A DNA stretch of 32,777 bases from Terriglobales bacterium (GCA_030040855.1 JASHSL010000192.1:1-32777), one strand, 5' to 3'; shown: positions 9,989 through 19,174, numbered from the stretch's first letter. Notes: a model not told the origin generated them from the sequence alone. A program made the numbers and translations.

Positions 9989-12703
9989 ATGGGCGCCATC
10001 GTCGCCATTCGAAGGGAAGACAAGAACAAGTGGGAACGCCGCGTGCCTCTGGTTCCGACTGATGCATCCGACCTGCAGATGAAGCGGGCGATGCGGTTTC
10101 TTGTCCAGCCCTCCAGTCTGCGTGTCTACACAGATGATGAGTATCGGTCCGCTGGAGTCGAGGTGAACGAGGATCTTGGCCCTGCGTCGGTTGTCCTTGC
10201 CATAAAGGAAATACCAACACATTTGCTATTGCCTGAAAAGACCTACGTCTTCTTCGCGCACGTGGCGAAGGGGCAACCGCACAACCTGCCTATGCTTCGG
10301 CGTTTGATGGAACTGGGCTGTTGCCTCGTGGACTACGAAAAAATTACGGATGATCAGAAGAGAAGGCTGATTTTCTTCGGCCGCCACGCTGGATATGCCG
10401 GAATGATCGAGACGTTACGTTGCCTCGGGCAACGGCTGGCTGTGTGTGGAGTGTCAACCTCGCTTTCACAGGTGCGCCCGGCCTTCGAGTATCGGGACCT
10501 GACGGAGGCAAAAGCTCACCTCACCGCGCTGGGCAACGAAATTGTGCGTCAGGCGGGAGCCCGCCCGTTGATCTTTGGCTTTTCCGGGTACGGCAATGTA
10601 TCGACGGGGGCGCAGGACATGTTCGACTGTCTTAAACCCATCGAGGTAGCCGTTGCGGATCTGGCTGCCGCGGCGGCCGCAGCCGCGGGACCGCGGTTGG
10701 TGAAAGTCGTGTTTCGCGAGGAGCACATGGTCGAACGCAAGGAACAGAACATCCCGTTCAACCTTCAAGAGTATTACGACCATCCCGAACGATACGAGGG
10801 CTGTTTTGAAAAGCATCTGCCGCACCTTGATGTGTTGGTCAACGGCATTTATTGGGATGCTCGATATCCGCGTCTGGTCACGCGCGAGTGGGCCAGAAAG
10901 AACTACCTCCCCGGTTGTGCTCCGCGCCTCAAGGTAATCGGCGACATCAGCTGCGACATTCAAGGAAGTGTCGAACTCACCGTGAAAGCCACCGAGCCGG
11001 ACCACCCCTGCTATGTTTACCTCCCCGAACAGGATTCTGCTCGTGATGGTGTGGAGGGGAACGGGCCGGTCATCATGGCCATCGATCATCTCCCGTGCGA
11101 GTTTCCCCGGGAATCGTCACAGTACTTCAGCTCTGTGTTGCGGGACATGGTTGCCCCCCTAGTGAACGTCGACTCGCGGGTTCCATTTGACATGCTCGAC
11201 TTGCCGCCTTGTTTAAAGCGGGCCGTGATCGTGCATCAGGGGCGTCTGACCCCTGACTATCAGTACATTCAAAAACATCTGGAGGCGCATCCCAAGCCGC
11301 AGATGGGACTCGAAACTATGCGGATGGGCTCAGTTGTGCGCTTTCCAGTGATCCAGGAGCCGAATATGAAACGCGTTCTAGTGTTAGGCGCCGGGTTGGT
11401 GACCAGGCCATTGGTACGGTATCTGTTGGAAAAGGGTTATCAGGTCACTGTGGCGAGCCGGACTGCAAGTAAGGCTGAAGCCATGATTGCCGGTCATCCA
11501 GCCGGGAAGGCACTCGCTCTCAACGTTCAGGATGAAACCGTGCTCGAGCAGTTCATCAAGGATTGCGACCTCGTGGTCAGCCTCGTGCCCTACACATTCC
11601 ATCCAGTGGTGGCAAGGCACTGCATCGCCAACAGGAAGCACATGGTGACAACCTCGTATGTTTCGGCTGCGATGCAGGAACAAAACGGCGCTGCGCAGGA
11701 AGCGGGGGTCACAATTTTGAATGAAATCGGCGTCGACCCCGGCATTGATCACATGTCAGCGATGCGGATCATCGATAATGTCCGTACCCGCGGCGGGCGC
11801 ATCGTTTCCTTCAGGTCTTATTGCGGTGGCCTCCCGGCACCGGAAGCCAACGACAATCCGTTCGGCTACAAATTTTCCTGGGCTCCCAGAGGCGTCCTGC
11901 TGGCCTGCCGAAACGGCGCGATGTACCGGATGGACGGGTTTAATGTTGAGGTCCCCTCGCATCACCTGTTCCACGATATGCATATCCTGTCGATTCCGGG
12001 CCAAGGAGACTACGAAGCCTATCCGAATCGGGATTCGATCAGCTACATCGACGTTTACGGGCTGCAAGGCATCCAGACAATTTACCGCGGGACTCTTCGC
12101 AACATGGGCTGGTGCGATTGCCTGTATAACTTCGGGAAGCTGGGCCTCCTCTCGCTGGACGAAATCGATGCTCGTGGAAAGACCTATGCCGACATGATGC
12201 GAAACCTGGCGGGTGCTTCCGAAGGTGAGGCTTTGGCGGCCGCGACAGCCAGCAAGCTCGGGATCCCGAAGGACTCTTCCCCGATCCGGAATCTTGAGTG
12301 GTTGGGTATGTTCTCCAGTCGGAAGCTGGGTGCCGAGCGGATCAGCCCCCTGGATGCCATGGGGAATTTGATGTATGAGAAGTTGGCGTTCCGCTCCGGT
12401 GAGCGGGACATGCTCGTGTTGTTCCACGACTTCCGGGCCGAATTCCCCGATGGCAAAAAGGAACGGATCGTCTCCGAACTCATCGACTACGGAATCCCAC
12501 ACGGCGATTCATCCATGTCGCGAACGGTCTCCTTGCCGGCTGCGATCGGAGTGGACATGATTCTCACTGGCCGGATTACTGCGTCCGGTGTCCTGCGTCC
12601 GGTGACCCCGAACATATACAATTCGGTGCTGAACCAACTCGCGCAGCTCAATATTTCATGCAAAGAACGGACCGAGACATTCTATGTCCGTGCGGCGGCT
12701 TGA
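9989..12703 (+). CDS. Bifunctional lysine-ketoglutarate reductase / saccharopine dehydrogenase (AASS/LKR-SDH-like)
   Basis: N-terminal half: IRREDKNKWERRVPLVPTD, VLAIKEIP, FFAHVAKGQPHN, LVDYEKITDDQKRRLIFFGRHAGYAGM. C-terminal half: KRVLVLGAGLVTRPLVRYLLEKGYQVTVASRT, NEIGVDPGIDHMSAMRIID, SFRSYCGGLPAPEANDNPFGYKFSWAPRGVL. Confidence 0.88.
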   Translation: MGAIVAIRREDKNKWERRVPLVPTDASDLQMKRAMRFLVQPSSLRVYTDDEYRSAGVEVNEDLGPASVVLAIKEIPTHLLLPEKTYVFFAHVAKGQPHNLPMLRRLMELGCCLVDYEKITDDQKRRLIFFGRHAGYAGMIETLRCLGQRLAVCGVSTSLSQVRPAFEYRDLTEAKAHLTALGNEIVRQAGARPLIFGFSGYGNVSTGAQDMFDCLKPIEVAVADLAAAAAAAAGPRLVKVVFREEHMVERKEQNIPFNLQEYYDHPERYEGCFEKHLPHLDVLVNGIYWDARYPRLVTREWARKNYLPGCAPRLKVIGDISCDIQGSVELTVKATEPDHPCYVYLPEQDSARDGVEGNGPVIMAIDHLPCEFPRESSQYFSSVLRDMVAPLVNVDSRVPFDMLDLPPCLKRAVIVHQGRLTPDYQYIQKHLEAHPKPQMGLETMRMGSVVRFPVIQEPNMKRVLVLGAGLVTRPLVRYLLEKGYQVTVASRTASKAEAMIAGHPAGKALALNVQDETVLEQFIKDCDLVVSLVPYTFHPVVARHCIANRKHMVTTSYVSAAMQEQNGAAQEAGVTILNEIGVDPGIDHMSAMRIIDNVRTRGGRIVSFRSYCGGLPAPEANDNPFGYKFSWAPRGVLLACRNGAMYRMDGFNVEVPSHHLFHDMHILSIPGQGDYEAYPNRDSISYIDVYGLQGIQTIYRGTLRNMGWCDCLYNFGKLGLLSLDEIDARGKTYADMMRNLAGASEGEALAAATASKLGIPKDSSPIRNLEWLGMFSSRKLGAERISPLDAMGNLMYEKLAFRSGERDMLVLFHDFRAEFPDGKKERIVSELIDYGIPHGDSSMSRTVSLPAAIGVDMILTGRITASGVLRPVTPNIYNSVLNQLAQLNISCKERTETFYVRAAA

Positions 12704-12728
12704 GTAGATTGGATGAAGAGCTGTATTA

Positions 12729-12763
12729 AGAGCACGGGCGACCTTCCGGTTGTCCGTCGCTCT
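12729..12763. terminator. Strong hairpin downstream of LKR/SDH (possible terminator, no clear U-tract)
   Basis: AGAGC-ACGGGCGACC ttcc GGTTGTCCGTCGCTCT: about 15 pairs including G-U pairs, one bulge and a 4-nt loop. Confidence 0.4.
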
Positions 12764-12859
12764 GAGGTGCTGTTTCGCCGCCGCTTCCGTCGCGTTAAGA
12801 GGAGAGGGCGGATAATTCTCTCTACAAAAACACCGCCTAAAACGGCCGTCGCCGAAGGG

Positions 12860-13506
12860 CGGAATCTGCGGACGCAACTTGGTATCATTCCTGAGCGGGT
12901 CAAACGCTATCCGCTCGAAGAACTCCTCAGCGAAACGCATTACGTACCACGTAGCGGCGAACTGGAAGGTAATCGAGAACTACAACGAGTGTTACCATTG
13001 CCGCCCTGTTCACCCGGAGCGGTGTGAAATTGTACCCGATTTCAAGCGGTACGGCGGCGCCAAACTGGATTGGGACCGCGGCATTGATCATCGCGCCGGG
13101 GCGTTTACTTTCACGTGGACTGGCACCACCAGCCGTGCGCCATTTCCTACGCTGAACGAGGAAGAAAAGGTCCGCCACGAGGGTGAGCTAATCTATCTCA
13201 ACTTCATGCTCGGCCTGTCTGCGGAACACGCGGCTGCATTTTTGCTGTGGCCATCAGGGCCTGGGCGTACGCGGGTAGCCTGCGATTTTCTGTCTCATTC
13301 TGTGTAATGGCCAAACCTGATTTCGATCCCAACGACTCGGTTGGGTTCTGGGATTTGATCAACCGCCAGGACTGGGCTATCTGCCAGCGCGTCCAACTCG
13401 GCATGCAGACGCGGTGCATCACTCCGGATACTACGCGCCGATGGAAGACCTCAGCCTTGACCAACGTCGTTACCTGAGCGAGCGTCTGGGCCAGCAGCAA
13501 GAGTAG
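12860..13506 (+). pseudogene. Relic of a Rieske-type aromatic-ring-hydroxylating / quaternary-amine (GbcA-like) oxygenase alpha subunit
   Basis: Pieces in different frames: GIIPERVKRYPLEELLSE; THYHVAANWKVIENYNECYHCRPVHPERC...TWTGTTSRAPFPTLNEEEKVRHEGELIYLNFML...GPGRTRVACDFL; FDPNDSVGFWDLINRQDWAICQRVQLGMQ; YYAPMEDLSLDQRRYLSERL. The N-terminal [2Fe-2S] Rieske domain is absent. Confidence 0.85.
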
Positions 13507-13663
13507 ACCTGCAACAGCGGTAGGCGGACTGCCGCAACACGGCATGCGTATCGCGAGTTCGACGAAATTATACGTCTGTCACTGCCAATCCATCCGTTTC
13601 GGAGTAAATTGGATAGGAGATCGAGTCGAGTGAGGACATAGTTTCGGAAGTGCTGAGCGCATA

Positions 13664-15169
13664 TTGCGCGCCGAAGTTGGCGCGGCGATTGTTCCGGCGA
13701 GGAAGCCCATGCGACCTATCACTAGCCTGCTGCCTAATGAAATGACCGATACCATCGTCGCCGAAGCACGGGAAGTATTGTGCAAGCTGGGTGTCGAGAT
13801 TCATAACAAGGCCGTGTTAAGCATGCTTGCCGACCATGGCGGCCATGTGGACGAAAGCACGTACAACGCTCGCTTTACGGAAGATCTCATAGATAAAGCG
13901 CTGCATACCGTCCCTCGTTCTTTCAAACTCTATGATGTGCTTGGCAACGAAACCCACGACTTCCAGGGTGACAGCGTCTACTTCACGCCCGGTTCGACGG
14001 CCCTCAATATTCTGGACAGCCGAAGTGGGGAAATTCGTCGGCCAACGACAGCCGACTATATCTCCTACGTCAAGTTGACAAGCGGCCTGCAGCATCTCGC
14101 TTCTCAGAGCACCGCACTGATTCCCGCTGATGTTCACGAGAGCATTTCCGATAGCTACCGGCTCTATCTGAGTCTCCTGTACGGCGAGAAGCCGGTCGTC
14201 ACCGGGGCCTTCACGATCGAATCGTTCGAAATAATGAAGGACCTGCAAGTCACCGTGCGAGGAAGCGATTCGGCGCTGCGGACCAAACCACTGACCATCT
14301 TCTCTTGCTGCCCCACGGCGCCGCTCAAGTGGAGCGACGTAACCAGCCAGAACCTGGTCGATTGTGCTCGCTGGTCGATTCCGGTGGAGTTGATCTCCAT
14401 GCCGCTTTCCGGGTTCATGGCACCGGTTACGCTGGTAGGAAGCCTGGTCCAGCAGACTGCCGAGAATCTGAGTGGCCTGGTGATCAGCCAGCTGGTGAAC
14501 CCCGGCCATGCCCTGCTGTATGGAGGCTCGCCGGCCGTCTTCGACGTACGTTTCGAAACCACTCCCATGGGGGCGATAGAGACCATGATGCTCGACTGCG
14601 CCAACAGCGAGATCGGAAAACGTCTTGGCATGCCAACCCAGGGTTACATCGCCCTGAGCGATGCCAAGCAGTTGGACGCGCAGGCGGGGCTGGAGACGGG
14701 CATCGGCGCGGTCTTGGCGGCGCTCTCAGGAATCAACAGCATCTCGGGTCCGGGAATGCTGGATTTTGAAAGCTGCCAGAGCCTCGAAAAGCTTGTTGTC
14801 GATAACGAGATTTGTGGCATGAGTTACCGCCTATTGCGCAGCATCGAGCCCCGGGAAGACTTCCCCTCGCTGCCCTTGTTCGAGGAGCTGCGGCGCAAGA
14901 AGCATCTGCTCATCGCCTCTCACACCCGCCGCCACCTACGTGAGGAGATTACGTTCCCCGGCGTGGCAATCGATCGCGTTAACCGCACCCGATGGTTAGC
15001 GGAAGGCGGTTTGACCTTGCGGGAACGCGCCGCGAAAGAGGTTTCGCGAATTGTTGCGGCATTTAAACCCTCACGTCTGCCTGAGGAGAGAAAGCAGGAA
15101 CTGACACGGCTGATGCGGCGCGAAGCCGGACGCTACGGGATGGAGTGTCTCCCAACGACAGATGAGTAA
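13664..15169 (+). CDS. MttB-family (trimethylamine methyltransferase superfamily) corrinoid methyltransferase, non-pyrrolysine
   Basis: EAREVLCKLGVEIHNKAVLSMLADHGGHVDE, TPGSTALNILDSRSGEIRRPTTADY, SGPGMLDF, HTRRHLREEITFP. The ORF is full length with no in-frame amber. Confidence 0.85.
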   Translation: MRAEVGAAIVPARKPMRPITSLLPNEMTDTIVAEAREVLCKLGVEIHNKAVLSMLADHGGHVDESTYNARFTEDLIDKALHTVPRSFKLYDVLGNETHDFQGDSVYFTPGSTALNILDSRSGEIRRPTTADYISYVKLTSGLQHLASQSTALIPADVHESISDSYRLYLSLLYGEKPVVTGAFTIESFEIMKDLQVTVRGSDSALRTKPLTIFSCCPTAPLKWSDVTSQNLVDCARWSIPVELISMPLSGFMAPVTLVGSLVQQTAENLSGLVISQLVNPGHALLYGGSPAVFDVRFETTPMGAIETMMLDCANSEIGKRLGMPTQGYIALSDAKQLDAQAGLETGIGAVLAALSGINSISGPGMLDFESCQSLEKLVVDNEICGMSYRLLRSIEPREDFPSLPLFEELRRKKHLLIASHTRRHLREEITFPGVAIDRVNRTRWLAEGGLTLRERAAKEVSRIVAAFKPSRLPEERKQELTRLMRREAGRYGMECLPTTDE

Positions 15170-15264
15170 GCCGGCACATTGAGCCAAGTCAGACATTCCG
15201 TTCATACCAAATTTCCCAAACTGGCACTCGAGCTGATTTCCAGCTCGTGCTTCCGATCGGTGGT

Positions 15265-15286
15265 ATTAATTCGGTATTATCCGAAT
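15265..15286. promoter_or_regulatory. Palindromic operator copy 3, overlapping a -10-like TATTAT, at the regulator start
   Basis: aATTCGG-TATTAT-CCGAATa, perfect 6-bp arms (15269-15274 / 15281-15286). Same core and spacing as the two sites at 21033 and 21087. Confidence 0.6.
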
Positions 15287-15287
15287 A

Positions 15288-16283
15288 ATGGCTACGGCTC
15301 CGCTGCGCAAAGTAACGCTCAAGCTTTGCCCTGACGATCTCGCCCATGTGCGCTTCGCATTCAGCCCGCTATGGGAGTGTGTGGCTGCATTTCGCGCGTG
15401 GGGCGACCCCAGCCGGCATGCACTGCTTCTTCCTTGGATGACGCGCATCGGGCCGGCAGTCTCGGGCCTCGATTGGGAGCCCCTAGCCTCCCTCGCTTTG
15501 GTGTCTCGGGGGACGATTCCAGACTTCCTCTCGCCACCTCCCACCACGCCGCTACCGCGGTTTGACGAGGAACTGGCAAGCCTTCGCCGGTCATCACCCG
15601 ATGTGGTGCGCGCCGAGATCGAGATCGCGTACCCTCGAGGCCTGCCCCGCACGCTTCGACAAGCTTTAGTGGATCCGCGGGCTTTCCTTTCAAAAGTGGC
15701 AACCGTCCTCCAAATGTTCTGGCGGCGCGCCCTTGCTCCGGATTGGCCGCTCTTACGCGCGAAGCTAGAAGCGGAAGTGTTATTCCGCGCTCGCGCCCTG
15801 GCGCTGGGGGGCGCAGAAGCCCTCTTCAAAGGAATCCATCGGGATGTCAGCTACGAATCCGGATGTTTGACTATACGTACGGACAGTTATTGGGATGGCA
15901 GGAAGCGGAGGCGCGGCTTACTGCTGGTGCCATCCATTTTCTCTTGGCCGGATGTGTTTCTCACCGTTCGTCCACCGTGGCGGCCCACCATCACCTATAC
16001 CTCCCGCGGAGTCGCCGATGTCTGGAGCGATATTGATCAACCTACGACGGGTGCTGCCCAACAGTTGCTCGGTCGCACCTGTACGAAGCTCATCGTGGCA
16101 CTGAAAAGTCCGCAAAGCACGTTAGAAGCCGCCGCCACCCTTCGGCTTTCTCCCGCAGCTGCCTCCGAGCAAATCACACGGCTGTGGCGAGCCGGTATCC
16201 TTGAACGCACGCGGATCGGCCGGCGCGTATTCTATGCCCTCAATCCCAAAGGACGCGCCTTGCTCGCTGCGCTCGAAGCTTGA
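15288..16283 (+). CDS. ArsR-like winged-helix transcriptional regulator (DUF5937-type architecture)
   Basis: N-terminus LCPDDLAHVRFAFSPLWECVAAFRAW; C-terminal wHTH LKSPQSTLEAAATLRLSPAAASEQITRLWRAGILERTRIGRRVFYALNPKGRALL. Confidence 0.78.
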   Translation: MATAPLRKVTLKLCPDDLAHVRFAFSPLWECVAAFRAWGDPSRHALLLPWMTRIGPAVSGLDWEPLASLALVSRGTIPDFLSPPPTTPLPRFDEELASLRRSSPDVVRAEIEIAYPRGLPRTLRQALVDPRAFLSKVATVLQMFWRRALAPDWPLLRAKLEAEVLFRARALALGGAEALFKGIHRDVSYESGCLTIRTDSYWDGRKRRRGLLLVPSIFSWPDVFLTVRPPWRPTITYTSRGVADVWSDIDQPTTGAAQQLLGRTCTKLIVALKSPQSTLEAAATLRLSPAAASEQITRLWRAGILERTRIGRRVFYALNPKGRALLAALEA

Positions 16284-16286
16284 TCG

Positions 16287-17093
16287 TTATTCCTTAGACG
16301 GCGCAAGTGGCGCCAGTTTCCCCTCGCGATAAAGGCGCAGGTAGTTTCTGCAGTGGTCATCACGACCCAGCAGCGCTTCGGCCGCCATGATGTTCATCAT
16401 CAATTGCTGGTCACAGGGATCAACAATTGCGGCATCAAGACCATGTGCCATAAGTAACAGAAGAAAAGCCTCGTTTAACAGCTTACGAAGCGGCAGGCCG
16501 AAGGAAACATTGCTCACACCGGCACTGATGTGAACGCGCGGAAACTTCGCCGAAATCTGGCCGACGGCTGCCAGCAGATTCTTGCCATGTGGACCCGTGG
16601 CAACCGGCAAAACACAAGGGTCAACGTAGATGTCATCCAAGGCGAAACCTTCGGCGGCGAGGCGATCGATAAGCCGGCTGGCTATGGCAACTCGATCTTC
16701 TACCCCAGTTGGTAGTCCGGACTCCGACATACAGAGCGCAATTACCTTGGGGCGATGTTCCTTGAGCACGGGCAGCATTGCCCAGCGCGCTGGCTCGTCA
16801 CTAATGGAGTTGACCATCGGCCTCTGCTTGCACAGTGGAAGTGCCTTGATCAATGCTTTCGGGTCGGCACTGTCAAGGCAGAGGGGAATTTCCACTACTC
16901 CCTGCACCAGATCCACGAGCCAACTCAGAAGCTCTACTTCCTGTTCGGGCAGGCCCCCATTGACATCCAGCATGTGGGCTCCCCCACTGGCTTGTTTTCG
17001 TGCCAGGTCCTTGAAGAACTCGGCATCCCTCTTTTGCGCAGCCTCACCCACCTTCTTCCGCGTGCAGTTGATAAGCTCACCGATGATCAGCAT
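16287..17093 (-). CDS. Methyltetrahydrofolate:corrinoid methyltransferase (AcsE/MtgA-like, pterin-binding)
   Basis: IGELINCTRKKVGEA, GGAHMLDVNGG, IPLCLDSADPKALIKAL, MVNSISDEP, DDIYVDPCVLPV, SAGVSNVSFGLP. Confidence 0.87.
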   Translation of the reverse strand: MLIIGELINCTRKKVGEAAQKRDAEFFKDLARKQASGGAHMLDVNGGLPEQEVELLSWLVDLVQGVVEIPLCLDSADPKALIKALPLCKQRPMVNSISDEPARWAMLPVLKEHRPKVIALCMSESGLPTGVEDRVAIASRLIDRLAAEGFALDDIYVDPCVLPVATGPHGKNLLAAVGQISAKFPRVHISAGVSNVSFGLPLRKLLNEAFLLLLMAHGLDAAIVDPCDQQLMMNIMAAEALLGRDDHCRNYLRLYREGKLAPLAPSKE

Positions 17094-17110
17094 GGCTTTA
17101 TCTCGTTTTG

Positions 17111-18697
17111 TCAGCCCTCTTTCAAGGGAGTCCGGAGATCGATCCTCTTGCCGAGATTATCCAGCCCTGCGAAACGGTTGGCCAGAGCATTCGTGCGATC
17201 CAGGTTCCAGTCGCGAGGAGGAATAAGCAGGTGGGCGAACTTGCTGGGGTCCTCGCCCATCGCCAAGGTGCCCAAGTAGATCTTGTTCCAGACGCAAGGC
17301 AGATCAGCACGAGCCTCACAGCTCCCGTCCACCCTGGAACCGCCGCACGGACCGTTGCGCAATTCCTTGTAGCACCAGCGCATCGAGCACCCTGCATAGT
17401 CGAGATGGTCCTGAAGGCAATCACCACAACTGACACAGCCTAACGTTGCCTTTCGGTAGAGGGTAGATGGCTCAAGCAGCCGGTAACACAAGCCATGCCG
17501 CCAGGAATTGGTCTTAGGTGGCTGGCCTCCGACCTTCAATCGTGAACCGAAGAGGCGCGCTCCGAAGGAGTCGTCTTTTATGAAATGCCGGTGCACCATC
17601 TCGGAGAGCCGCTGAACCAAAGACGCGTGCGGTTTGGCGCGGGCGACCTGATAGTCGGCCGCCCCATCACTAAGACCGTCTCCACTTAGAGGCAAAAGGT
17701 AGAACTCGTTTGGGTAGCTGAACACCAGTTCATCCATCCGCCCGCGCCAATCCTTTCCAATAACGGCCGCACGCTCGACGATGATCATGAAGTCCTTGTG
17801 GGTAAGGCCGAACCCACCAACATGGGCGCCAGCAAACCCAAGGTCTTTCGCTGCGGCTACCATCAGAGCTGCACGTTCCAGCCTCTGAGGCTTCTTTTCT
17901 CCTCCCAGGCGCTTGATGAGCTCATCCGTAACGACACAACCTGCAATCTCGCCCGCCTGCATCATCTGAGCGATCTTTGCGGTTGGGACATAGACATTCG
18001 CAAGCACAGGAATGTGGCCAATGCCCTCTCTGATCATGTACTGCTTCAACTCGTAAAGCTTGCGCAAGTTGTAACCAAGCTGGGTGATTATGAACTGCGC
18101 GCCCGCTGCTACTTTCAGTTGCAGCTTGTAAAACTGCATCAGCAGGTCCGGCTCGCGAACCTTGAAGGGGTTCACCACGGCGCCTGCAAAGAAATCGAAG
18201 GGCGTCGTGCGTACGGTTTTTGCCCCCAGGCTGTACTCCAGACCGCCGCGCAGGGCTCGGATCAGCCAAAGAATCAGCACAGAATCCAGATCGTAGACTG
18301 GCTTCGACTTACCTGCGAAACCCTCCTTTTGCGCATCGCCTGTCAGGGCCAGGATATTTTCAACACCCAGCCGCGCCAACCCGTGCAGTCGGCCCTCCAG
18401 GAACGAACGGTTTCCGTCTTTCCCTGTCAGATGTGCGATCGGTATCAGGTGGTGCTCGAGCACGTATGAAACAAAAGCTTCCGGCGGCAGCGCGGGATTC
18501 CCCCCGGGAAGGTCCGTCAGGCTGATAATCTTGATCCCATTCGCCTGCTGCGCGGCTTCTCTCACGAAGGCTTCTGCCTCCGTAACACTGTGATCGCGTC
18601 CCAAAACGAGCTCGGCCGTGCACACGAAATCAGCCTTTTCGAGTGCCGACCTGAGCGAGTTCAGATTTTGACCGTCTCCCGGCGTGCTCATTTGCAC
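17111..18697 (-). CDS. Methylenetetrahydrofolate reductase (MetF barrel) fused to a Cys-rich MetV-like C-terminal domain
   Basis: ADFVCTAELVLGRDHSV...GIKIISLTDLPGGNPALPP, NILALTGDAQKEG; C-terminal CVSCGDCLQDHLDYAGCSMRWCYKELRNGPCGGSRVDGSCEARADLPCVWNKIYLGT. Confidence 0.87.
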   Translation of the reverse strand: MQMSTPGDGQNLNSLRSALEKADFVCTAELVLGRDHSVTEAEAFVREAAQQANGIKIISLTDLPGGNPALPPEAFVSYVLEHHLIPIAHLTGKDGNRSFLEGRLHGLARLGVENILALTGDAQKEGFAGKSKPVYDLDSVLILWLIRALRGGLEYSLGAKTVRTTPFDFFAGAVVNPFKVREPDLLMQFYKLQLKVAAGAQFIITQLGYNLRKLYELKQYMIREGIGHIPVLANVYVPTAKIAQMMQAGEIAGCVVTDELIKRLGGEKKPQRLERAALMVAAAKDLGFAGAHVGGFGLTHKDFMIIVERAAVIGKDWRGRMDELVFSYPNEFYLLPLSGDGLSDGAADYQVARAKPHASLVQRLSEMVHRHFIKDDSFGARLFGSRLKVGGQPPKTNSWRHGLCYRLLEPSTLYRKATLGCVSCGDCLQDHLDYAGCSMRWCYKELRNGPCGGSRVDGSCEARADLPCVWNKIYLGTLAMGEDPSKFAHLLIPPRDWNLDRTNALANRFAGLDNLGKRIDLRTPLKEG

Positions 18698-18704
18698 CTC
18701 CTCA

Positions 18705-19160
18705 CTATCCGTAAGAGTGCGCGTTTCGTTTCCCGTGCACGGATAAAGTGTCCTTGTAGCAATTGACCAAGCGCTGCCCGATTACCTTGCTCAGGCGCCG
18801 GAAGAAGGTTAGACCGCTCGGAGGGTCTTTCTCGAGCAGCTGCAGCAACGTATTCTTTTCGATTTTTAGGATCTTGACCGGAACGATGCACTCTGCGGAT
18901 GAGGTGTATTCCTCGTGCTCCACCATGCTCGACCATCCGATGGCCTCACCGAGCTCGCTGACTACATAGGCGATGTGGCCTTTGTCTCCCACACGTAAGC
19001 GGACGCGACCCGCCTCGAGTAGATAGAGATAGCCAGCCGGGTCGCCCGCATGGAAGAGAAATGTTCCGGCGGAGTGTGCCTCCTCGGCAGCTATTTCCGA
19101 GATGCGCTCCAGCGTTGGTTTGCTGATCCCCTGAAACAGATACGCCTTCTCAAGCGACAT
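18705..19160 (-). CDS. Stand-alone cyclic-nucleotide-binding (Crp-like cNMP) domain protein without an HTH
   Basis: LFQGISKPTLERISEIAAEEAHSAGTFLFHAGDPAGYLYLLEAGRVRLRV...SELGEAIGWSSMVEHEEYTSSAEC; the ORF ends soon after the cNMP fold. Confidence 0.82.
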   Translation of the reverse strand: MSLEKAYLFQGISKPTLERISEIAAEEAHSAGTFLFHAGDPAGYLYLLEAGRVRLRVGDKGHIAYVVSELGEAIGWSSMVEHEEYTSSAECIVPVKILKIEKNTLLQLLEKDPPSGLTFFRRLSKVIGQRLVNCYKDTLSVHGKRNAHSYG

Positions 19161-19174
19161 AGTTTGCTCCTCCT

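Noticed and set aside
12022-12038. CGAATC-GG-GATTCG inverted repeat inside LKR/SDH
   Set aside because: Half-sites are in the opposite (everted) orientation with different spacing from the 22-bp operators, and it is within conserved coding sequence.
15229-15247. CGAGCTG-atttc-CAGCTCG hairpin after mttB copy 1 as a terminator
   Set aside because: Stem is short (7 bp) and no T-run follows; not strong enough to call.
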